26,164 nucleotides of DNA from assembly GCA_020440405.1 (NCBI GenBank), contig JAGROF010000017.1:1-26164 (forward strand). Reading direction: 5' to 3'. Source of the stretch: Chlamydiia bacterium (GTDB lineage: Bacteria > Chlamydiota > Chlamydiia > Chlamydiales > Simkaniaceae). Below the pieces are notes generated by a model. That model had not been told where the DNA came from and made no database searches. It saw only the letters and a program-made list of their open reading frames with translations. The position numbers and the translations under genes were made by a program. Shown here piece by piece: positions 20,533 to 26,164 of the stretch; positions within the stretch are counted from its first letter, which is position 1, and each line of letters starts with the position of its first letter.

Positions 20533-22529
20533 CTGATGAGGCTCCCTAAGGGAGCCTTTTCTATTTCCAACACTTCCAATGACTTAGAATCTCCTGCGGC
20601 CAGGATCATCCCTTGGCTCTCTATCCCCATGAGCTTTGCTGGCTTAAGGTTGGCAACAAGGGCGACCTTTTTCCCAATGAGAGCCTCTGGATCGGGATAT
20701 TCCTTCCGAATTCCTGAGACGACTGTCCGCTTTTCGGAGCCCAGATCGACCTCAAGCTGATAGAGCTTGCTGCTTTTTGGGACCTCTTTAGCCTCAATAA
20801 TTTGTGCAACACGGATCTCGACTTTCTTAAAATCCTCAAAGGAAATGCAGGAGTCTTCTTTAGGGCTCACTGCTTTTTGAAGTGTTTCGAGCTGTTTTTC
20901 AATCACATCATCCTCCACTTTGGTAAAGAGGACCTCTGGCTTAGGGAAGGTCCGATTCGGAGGAACACCTGCCTCTAAGACAGCATTCCATGTTTGATCT
21001 TTTAAAGCCTCTTCATTGCCGAGCATTTTCCAGAGCTTTTCAGCGGCTTCAGGAATCACCGGAAACGAGACGAGTGCCAGGGTATTTAGAGCTAAGAGGC
21101 AGCAAGCAAGTGTCGTATTGCGCCCCTCTTCAGTATCTTTCCAGGGCTTTTTATGGTCAAAATAGATATTTCCCTCTTGGGCCAGCTCCATAATAAGCTG
21201 CGCTGCTTTGCGCAGGTGAAAATGGTCGTAAGCTTGGTGGAGGGCTTTGGAAAGTTCTTCGACTTTTTCTAAAAAGAGCTCATCTTCATGCTTTAAATTT
21301 CCAAAGGGAGGCATGACTCCCCCACATTTTTGTTGCGTGAACACCAAAATGCGGTTCACAAGATTCCCATATTTTCCGAGGAGTTCACTATTGCAACGCA
21401 GCTGAAAATCTTTCCAAGAAAATTCGCTATCTTGTGTTTCAGGCGCATTTGCCGCAATGGTATAGCGGATTTGATCTGCAGAAAAATGGTTAAAAAACGC
21501 TTCTAAGTCGATATACCATCCTGCAGACTTGCTAAACTGTTTCCCTTCGAGATTATAAAACTCATTTGCAGGGAGTTCATCAACGATTTTATAAGGTTCG
21601 TCTTGCCCCATTGTCATGGCAGGAAAGAAAATCGCATGGAAAGGGATATTATCTTTCCCAATAAAGTTGACGAGCTTAGTGCTTGGATCACACCAGTATG
21701 TTTTCCATGCCTCAGGGTCCCCTTTCTTTTCTGCCCACTCTTTTGTCGCTGAGATATAGCCGATCGGCGCATCAAACCATACGTAGAGAACTTTCCCTTC
21801 CGCCTCTTCAAGAGGAACAGGGATGCCCCAATCAGAGTCTCGTGTGATCGCCCGTGGTTTTAAGTCATCGATGTAGTTTTGAGCAAAATTTTTGACGTTT
21901 GCTTTCCAATGTTTTTTCTGAATCCACTTGGTAAGATCCTCCTTGAATCGATCAAATCGGAGAAACCAATGCTTGGTTGGTTTCAGAATCAGAGGAGCTC
22001 CAGTGAGTTTAGAACGGGGATTTTTAAGGTCCGTAGCTTCATAACTGGAGGCACATTTGGGACATTCATCCCCGCGCGCCTCTTCGAATCCACATTTAGG
22101 ACAGGTTCCTTGCACATACCGATCCGCTAAAAACCGCCCATCTTTTTCGGAGTAGAGCTGATCCGTGATTTTCTCTTCAATGAATCCATTTTTTAGGAGT
22201 TGCTTAAAGTAGGTTTGGGTGGGCTCAATATGCCCCTCCCAAGTCGTCCGAGAATAATGATCAAATCCAATGTTCATCTGCTTAAAAAAGTCAGAAAGAA
22301 CCTTGTGGAAATGGTCAACATGTTCTTTAGGGGTCCGGCCTGCCATTTCGGCACTGAGGGTGATAGCAACCCCATGCTCATCGGAACCACAGATGTAAAG
22401 AACATCATGCCCTAAAAGGCGTTTAAAGCGGGCATAGCAATCCGCAGGCAAATACGCCCCTGCAATATGACCAAAGTGCAAGGGGCCATTCGCATAAGGG
22501 AGGGCAGCTGTAATTAAAACCCGATTCAT
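20529..22529 (-). CDS. metG: Methionyl-tRNA synthetase
   Basis: Charges tRNA-Met, including the initiator. 666 aa, the long E. coli-like form. The HIGH motif appears as HFGH (18-21) in PYANGPLHFGHIAG; a zinc knuckle has Cys143, Cys146, Cys156 and Cys159; the KMSKS equivalent is QFSKS (331-335). The C-terminal 100 residues form an EMAP/Trbp111-type tRNA-binding domain (FEDFKKVEIRVAQIIEAKEVPKSSKLYQLEVDLG...VVSGI). The ATG overlaps the stop of the omega-like gene by four bases. It is the last gene of the rpsP operon, and its final codons also contain the terminator of the opposite-strand 35-codon gene. Confidence 0.97.
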   Translation of the reverse strand: MNRVLITAALPYANGPLHFGHIAGAYLPADCYARFKRLLGHDVLYICGSDEHGVAITLSAEMAGRTPKEHVDHFHKVLSDFFKQMNIGFDHYSRTTWEGHIEPTQTYFKQLLKNGFIEEKITDQLYSEKDGRFLADRYVQGTCPKCGFEEARGDECPKCASSYEATDLKNPRSKLTGAPLILKPTKHWFLRFDRFKEDLTKWIQKKHWKANVKNFAQNYIDDLKPRAITRDSDWGIPVPLEEAEGKVLYVWFDAPIGYISATKEWAEKKGDPEAWKTYWCDPSTKLVNFIGKDNIPFHAIFFPAMTMGQDEPYKIVDELPANEFYNLEGKQFSKSAGWYIDLEAFFNHFSADQIRYTIAANAPETQDSEFSWKDFQLRCNSELLGKYGNLVNRILVFTQQKCGGVMPPFGNLKHEDELFLEKVEELSKALHQAYDHFHLRKAAQLIMELAQEGNIYFDHKKPWKDTEEGRNTTLACCLLALNTLALVSFPVIPEAAEKLWKMLGNEEALKDQTWNAVLEAGVPPNRTFPKPEVLFTKVEDDVIEKQLETLQKAVSPKEDSCISFEDFKKVEIRVAQIIEAKEVPKSSKLYQLEVDLGSEKRTVVSGIRKEYPDPEALIGKKVALVANLKPAKLMGIESQGMILAAGDSKSLEVLEIEKAPLGSLIS
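20539..20560 (+). terminator. Intrinsic terminator of the 35-codon gene (inside the metG 3' end)
   Basis: An 8-bp stem AGGCTCCC / GGGAGCCT (20539-20546 with 20550-20557), a three-base loop and a TTTTCTATTT tail, starting seven bases after the peptide stop codon. It overlaps codons for PLGSL at the metG C-terminus. Confidence 0.75.
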
Positions 22530-22717
22530 TCCTGCTCTTTGAGTTCCGCTTCAGTTGGAGGGTGCTTGCGAATTTCTTTCAATAGGTGGGTCACATTCAG
22601 CTCTTCATTTCCACTTTGAATCTGCTTTTGAGCGATTCGAATCGCATAGTGGGTGAGCTTAAAGTTATCGGGAAAAAGTTTGGTGTAACTTTCTTTAGTC
22701 AGTTCATCTTGAGCCAT
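22526..22717 (-). CDS. rpoZ: RNA polymerase omega-subunit-like protein
   Basis: 63 aa. The segment DNFKLTHYAIRIAQKQIQSGNEELNVTHLLKEI resembles the conserved core of omega (NRFxLVxxAxxRARQL...ALREI), which helps assemble RNA polymerase around the beta-prime subunit. The sequence is short and divergent, so identification leans on position: yicC-gmk-rpoZ is a widespread bacterial order, and the Chlamydia CT031 gene sits in the same slot between gmk and metG. The ATG at 22717 is chosen because AGGAGG lies 7 bases upstream; the longer frame from 22747 has none. The ribosome-binding site and first codons lie within the end of gmk (14-base overlap), and its stop overlaps the metG start by four bases. 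Confidence 0.78.
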   Translation of the reverse strand: MAQDELTKESYTKLFPDNFKLTHYAIRIAQKQIQSGNEELNVTHLLKEIRKHPPTEAELKEQE

Positions 22718-23288
22718 GATTTCCTCCTTCGTAATTTCTGGCAACAATAATACTTTTCAGGGCCGTATAGGCCGTTTCTAAATCGTCATTTACAATCGTA
22801 TAATCGTAATGCTTTGCCTGATCCATTTCATATTGAGCCCATTTGAGCCGTTTTTTTAATGTCTCTGGCGATTCTGTTCTGCGGTTTTTAAGCCGCTCCT
22901 TTAAAACTTCTATAGAAGGAGGAGCGATAAAAATATACAAGGCTTCGGTCTTTTTTTTCAGCTCCATAGCTCCTTGAGTGTCGATCACAAGGACCACATG
23001 CTTTCCACTTGCGCGTTGCGCATCCACTACCTCCTTCAGGGTCCCATAACGGTTCCCAAAAACGGTGGCATGCTCTAAAAAATCCCCTTGCTTCACGCGC
23101 TCTTCAAAGGCCTTTTCCGTTAGGAAGACATAATCTTTGCCATCGACTTCTCTTGGTCTCGGCTTCCGCGTGGTGCAAGAAATGCTTTGCGTCACTTCAT
23201 TGGGAAATTCCTTTTTAAGCATCTGCACCAAGGTGGTTTTTCCCGTCCCGGCTGGAGCACTGACAATGATTAATTCACCTTTTTTCAT
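22704..23288 (-). CDS. gmk: Guanylate kinase
   Basis: Phosphorylates GMP to GDP with ATP. 194 aa from the ATG at 23288; the frame is open further upstream, but this start overlaps the yicC stop as ATGA and gives the family N-terminus MKKGELIIVSAPAGTGKTTLV. The P-loop reads APAGTGKT (11-18), where most bacterial enzymes have GPSGAGKS. GMP-binding and lid segments are present: SISCTTRKPRPREVDGKDYVFL, FLEHATVFGNRYGT, VLVIDTQGAMELK, and the ending LKERLKNRRTESPETLKKRL. No clear independent ribosome-binding site is seen, so translation is probably coupled to yicC. Confidence 0.96.
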   Translation of the reverse strand: MKKGELIIVSAPAGTGKTTLVQMLKKEFPNEVTQSISCTTRKPRPREVDGKDYVFLTEKAFEERVKQGDFLEHATVFGNRYGTLKEVVDAQRASGKHVVLVIDTQGAMELKKKTEALYIFIAPPSIEVLKERLKNRRTESPETLKKRLKWAQYEMDQAKHYDYTIVNDDLETAYTALKSIIVARNYEGGNHGSR

Positions 23289-24166
23289 TCGATATTCTGC
23301 AATTGCTCCCGAATTTTTTCCAACTCGCTTTTCACAGCTAAAATCCCTTGCGTGATCTCGAGCTCCTGTGATTTCGATGCAATCGTATTGACCTCTCGGT
23401 TCATCTCTTGTGTTAAAAAGTCTAATTCTCTTCCAATCCGCTGACTTTTCCCACTTAAAATCGCATGAAATTGATCGACATGGGAACATAGACGGGTAAT
23501 CTCTTCCGTCACATCGACCTTATCTGCAAAAATCACAAGCTCACGCGTCAAGCGATCCTCATCCCCTTCATGATCGATCTGCAATTCTTCAAGCTTTTTT
23601 GCTAAGCGCTCATGAAACCGCTTGGGAGCTTCTTTCACCAACCCTTCAATGCTCTTGATTTTTCCCACAATCATCTCAAGGCGAGGAAAGATATCTTGCT
23701 TGAGCGCTTCTCCCTCTGTTTCTTTCATGGCAATAAAGGCTTGAATTGCCTCATCCATCCCATGCATCAACTCAGACTCAAAATGCTCATCCATCTTCTG
23801 AGCAAGAGGAGGAGAGGTCATCACAAATTGCATCAGAGAAGCAAAAGGAACTGCCTCTTTTCCCTCATATCCTAGGAGCTGTGCAGACTCTACCCATTGC
23901 TGATGGACTTCTTTCAATGCCTCATGACTCGGCATTTCTGCGGCAGCACCAGAGCCACTATCTTTGGTAATCCGAATGGTCACATTGCCCCGCTTCACCT
24001 TTTCCGCTACGCGTTTCCGGAGTCCCATGTCTAATGCCAGCATTTCCTTAGGAAGATTCGAGTGAATATCCAGATTCTTTCGATTCACCGAATGAATCTC
24101 GATTAAAAAATGGCCCCAATCGGTTTTGAGATGGGAACGTCCATAGGCTGTCATGCTGCGTGCCAT
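23285..24166 (-). CDS. yicC: YicC/YloC-family endoribonuclease
   Basis: 293 aa, the family's usual length. Diagnostic parts are the N-terminal MARSMTAYGRSHLKTDWGHFLIEIHSVNRKNLDIHSNLP and the C-terminal LDFLTQEMNREVNTIASKSQELEITQGILAVKSELEKIREQLQNIE. Family members are reported to be endoribonucleases acting in RNA turnover in E. coli and B. subtilis. The gene lies between rnhB (10 bases upstream) and gmk (four-base ATGA overlap). In my recollection this gene is not between rnhB and gmk in Chlamydia trachomatis, so this lineage keeps a more ancestral yicC-gmk-rpoZ order. Confidence 0.95.
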   Translation of the reverse strand: MARSMTAYGRSHLKTDWGHFLIEIHSVNRKNLDIHSNLPKEMLALDMGLRKRVAEKVKRGNVTIRITKDSGSGAAAEMPSHEALKEVHQQWVESAQLLGYEGKEAVPFASLMQFVMTSPPLAQKMDEHFESELMHGMDEAIQAFIAMKETEGEALKQDIFPRLEMIVGKIKSIEGLVKEAPKRFHERLAKKLEELQIDHEGDEDRLTRELVIFADKVDVTEEITRLCSHVDQFHAILSGKSQRIGRELDFLTQEMNREVNTIASKSQELEITQGILAVKSELEKIREQLQNIE

Positions 24167-24176
24167 AGAGAAAATC

Positions 24177-24824
24177 CTACATTGACTGTGACGACGTTAT
24201 AGCCGATTTTTCCCTGGAAGTCAAGGAACGAACCGGCTCAAATGAGACCCGATGAATCGGACACGGACCATAGGCGTTTAAGGCTTCGATATGCCCTTTT
24301 GTCCCATACCCCTTATGGCGATCAAACCCATACTGGGGATACTGCTCATGATAGCCCTTCATCAGGAGGTCTCGGTGATGCTTTGCAATGATTGAAGCAG
24401 CTCCAATACTCAGGGAACGCCCATCTCCTTTGATGACGGCTTTGGCAGCAATACGCGTGGGAGGAAGATGGTTTCCATCAATGAGGAGGTAGTCAGGTTC
24501 AACTTCTAGATCTTCAACAGCAAGAGCCATCGCTTGAAGCGCGGCGCGGAGAATATTGATTGCATCGATTTTTTCACTTTCAACCACTCCAATTCCAAAG
24601 TGGATCTCTTGATGCGTGGTCAGGAAATGATAAAGCTCCTCCCGCTGCTCCGGAAGAAGCTTTTTACTATCGTCAACCCCTTTGATCTGAAGGCCTCGCG
24701 GCAAAATGCAAGCAGCAGCTACAACAGGACCAGCTAGAGGGCCCCTTCCTGCTTCATCCACCCCAGCAATTAACCGACGCCCCGCTTGATAAGCGCTCTC
24801 TTCATAAAAGGTCTGGTTGTTCAC
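24177..24824 (-). CDS. rnhB: Ribonuclease HII
   Basis: Removes RNA from RNA-DNA hybrids and single ribonucleotides from DNA. 215 aa. The catalytic motif IAGVDEAGRGPLAGPVVAAA gives Asp23 and Glu24; further acidic residues are in YLLIDGNHLP and around SIIAKHHRDLLM; the C-terminal YGFDRHKGYGTKGHIEALNAYGPCPIHRVSFEPV is typical. The start is a GTG at 24824 only two bases after the rplS stop, with GGA six bases upstream. A non-AUG start tightly following rplS suggests reinitiation by the same ribosomes. Confidence 0.96.
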   Translation of the reverse strand: MNNQTFYEESAYQAGRRLIAGVDEAGRGPLAGPVVAAACILPRGLQIKGVDDSKKLLPEQREELYHFLTTHQEIHFGIGVVESEKIDAINILRAALQAMALAVEDLEVEPDYLLIDGNHLPPTRIAAKAVIKGDGRSLSIGAASIIAKHHRDLLMKGYHEQYPQYGFDRHKGYGTKGHIEALNAYGPCPIHRVSFEPVRSLTSREKSAITSSQSM

Positions 24825-24826
24825 CC

Positions 24827-25291
24827 TTATTCCGATTTAGGTGTTTCGTCTTCAGGCTTGGGAGCTTCCACCTTAGGCTCCTCTTTTTGAGGAGGAGGCG
24901 CTGTTTCTTCTACAAGAGCAGGCCCTTTTTCTTTTTTCTTCCCAATTTTCTCTTTAACTTTTGCAGCTTTTCCTGCAGCTCCACGCAGGTAATAAAGCTT
25001 GGCACGTCTCACCTTACCCGATCGTACCAATTCAATCTTGGCAATTCGAGGGCTGTGAAGGGAAAATACCCGCTCCATTCCCGCTCCATAAGCAACCCGA
25101 TACATCGAAAAGGTTTCTGAAAGGCCAGATCCCTTGCGGGCAATCACGGTTCCCGTAAAGACCTGAATTCTTTCCTTTTCCCCTTCAATGATCCGGATAT
25201 GAACTTTGATCGTGTCGCCAACATTGAAATGGGGGATGTCTGCCTTTAATTGACTGGTTTCAATTTCCTCAAGTAGCGCATCGCGACTCAT
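24827..25291 (-). CDS. rplS: Ribosomal protein bL19 with C-terminal Pro/Glu/Lys tail
   Basis: Large-subunit ribosomal protein near the 30S-50S interface. The conserved core (residues 1-118) has [60 protein letters not shown] and [23 protein letters not shown]. Typical bL19 has about 115-120 residues; here 154, with a low-complexity tail from about residue 119 ([32 protein letters not shown]) that is acidic and proline-rich, unlike the core. The ATG overlaps the trmD stop by four bases, with AGGAG before it inside trmD. Confidence 0.97.
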   Translation of the reverse strand: MSRDALLEEIETSQLKADIPHFNVGDTIKVHIRIIEGEKERIQVFTGTVIARKGSGLSETFSMYRVAYGAGMERVFSLHSPRIAKIELVRSGKVRRAKLYYLRGAAGKAAKVKEKIGKKKEKGPALVEETAPPPQKEEPKVEAPKPEDETPKSE

Positions 25292-25971
25292 GACTCATTT
25301 CTCCTAAGTTGTAAATCGGGTCTCACCCGCTCTGTTTTTTTTTGTGCTTTTTCCTGGCGCCATCGCTCAATCTCCGCATGGTTTCCATTCCGCAAGACCT
25401 CGGGAACTTCCCGCCCTTCGAAAACTGGAGGACGTGTATAGACCGGCGCGTCAAACATCCCATTTTCGAAAGAGTCTTGCCGCGTTGCCTCATCATTGCC
25501 GATAACCCCCGGAATAAAGCGGGAGACGCTATCGACTAAAACAATGGCAGCTGGACCGCCACTTGTCAGCACGTAATCCCCAATACTGATCTCTTCATCG
25601 ACAACGCTTTCAATAACGCGTTCATCGATCCCTTCATAGTGGCCACACAAAATGACAAGATGGGGCATTCGGGCCAATTCCTCACACCGCTTTGCCGTGA
25701 GAGGGTTTCCCTGAGGGGTCAAATAGACCACATGGGAATCTTCTTTCTTTACACTGCGTACAGCGTTTACGACAGGCTCTGCCATGAGAACCATTCCAGG
25801 TCCTCCACCGTACGGGCGATCATCGACTTGTTGATATCTTCCTTCTGCAAATTCCCTCATATTTACGAGGTTGATTTCCAAAAGCCCTTTTTCCCGTCCC
25901 CTTTTGATCATGCTGACATCAAAGGGGCCCTCAAAATACTCCGGAAAGAGGGATAAAATATCGTAACGCAT
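25288..25971 (-). CDS. trmD: tRNA (guanine-N1)-methyltransferase TrmD
   Basis: Methylates G37 next to the anticodon of several tRNAs using S-adenosylmethionine, preventing frameshifting. 227 aa, SPOUT trefoil-knot fold. Visible motifs: [81 protein letters not shown] and [32 protein letters not shown]. It is preceded by rpsP (six-base gap) and overlaps rplS, the common rpsP-trmD-rplS order (rimM is absent between them, as in Chlamydia). Confidence 0.97.
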   Translation of the reverse strand: MRYDILSLFPEYFEGPFDVSMIKRGREKGLLEINLVNMREFAEGRYQQVDDRPYGGGPGMVLMAEPVVNAVRSVKKEDSHVVYLTPQGNPLTAKRCEELARMPHLVILCGHYEGIDERVIESVVDEEISIGDYVLTSGGPAAIVLVDSVSRFIPGVIGNDEATRQDSFENGMFDAPVYTRPPVFEGREVPEVLRNGNHAEIERWRQEKAQKKTERVRPDLQLRRNES

Positions 25972-25977
25972 CGAAAA

Positions 25978-26164
25978 TTATTTCTTTTTCGCTTTCCGCT
26001 TCTCGCTACGCTTTTTCACTCTAGCAAGCTCGCGATCGCGCAAACTCTTAATCACTCCAGGTGCTTTACGGGCAATCAGCGCATGCGCTTTCTCTGAGAG
26101 TTCTGCTCCCTGGTCGACCCAATATTGAACCCGATCTTCATTCACTTCAGCATCTTTTCCTTCC
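25978..26164 (-). CDS. rpsP: Ribosomal protein bS16, C-terminal part (runs off the right edge)
   Basis: 62 codons before the stop at 25978-25980. The segment NEDRVQYWVDQGAELSEKAHALIARK is the characteristic second half of bS16, a small-subunit assembly protein (cf. ERIxYWLSxGAQ), followed by a Lys/Arg-rich tail (RDRELARVKKRSEKRKAKKK). The N-terminus and promoter lie outside the window. It is the first visible gene of the eight-gene unit ending in metG. Confidence 0.93.
   Translation of the reverse strand, partial: EGKDAEVNEDRVQYWVDQGAELSEKAHALIARKAPGVIKSLRDRELARVKKRSEKRKAKKK

Noticed and set aside
1-26164. CRISPR arrays, prophage genes, toxin-antitoxin pairs, restriction or other defence systems
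   Set aside because: No direct-repeat array, integrase, capsid, methylase or toxin-like small gene pair was recognised on either strand.

Overview
This 26.2 kb window looks like chromosome of an environmental (Chlamydia-like) member of the Chlamydiae. The argument is gene order. From memory of the Chlamydia trachomatis map, the minus-strand run rpsP-trmD-rplS-rnhB-gmk-(omega-like)-metG with recD beside it repeats the CT026-CT033 order, and pepF facing groES-groEL repeats CT110-CT112. Tandem Lpg1974/MOMP-like porins, a LicD-type transferase and a POT-like transporter resemble Simkania or Waddlia-type genomes more than the reduced Chlamydiaceae. The genus cannot be fixed from the sequence.

Layout. 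1-1000: 5' part of tyrS and a small unknown gene (minus). 1111-2235: rpiA and a bifunctional-nuclease-domain gene (plus). 2245-4399: ptsH (HPr) and pepF (minus). 4415-6594: groES-groEL with a promoter, a divergent CIRCE-like operator and a terminator. 6622-8804: an AsmA-like protein translationally coupled to a POT-like permease. 8786-8944: a MITE-like palindrome. 8945-10204: a glucose-dehydrogenase-like SDR and a Nudix hydrolase (minus). 10240-11364: a LicD-family protein, followed by a second MITE-like palindrome. 11603-13924: two tandem outer-membrane porins. 13869-17869: an envelope-flavoured minus-strand block with a small membrane protein, two paralogous lipoproteins, a secreted HEIFGH protein and another lipoprotein. 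17946-18092: tRNA-Asn with promoter and terminator. 18166-20343: recD2. 20425-20532: a 35-codon gene for a very basic peptide. 20529-26164: the tightly packed rpsP-to-metG housekeeping operon.

How the parts fit. The right end is one operon for ribosome biogenesis, tRNA modification and charging, nucleotide supply and RNA polymerase omega; most of its junctions overlap or are a few bases apart. The middle is accessory cell-envelope material: porins, lipoproteins, a possible metalloprotease-like outer-membrane protein and a possible surface-decorating transferase. Two non-autonomous palindromic elements sit exactly at gene ends there, so they disrupted nothing essential.

No CRISPR array, prophage, complete insertion sequence or recognisable defence system was seen. 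The observations most worth following are the two MITE-like palindromes with visible target duplications, the CIRCE variant with symmetric changes in both arms, the 35-aa basic peptide gene with its own promoter and terminator, the hairpin that buries the start codon of a lipoprotein gene, and the HEIFGH/lipoprotein cassette.
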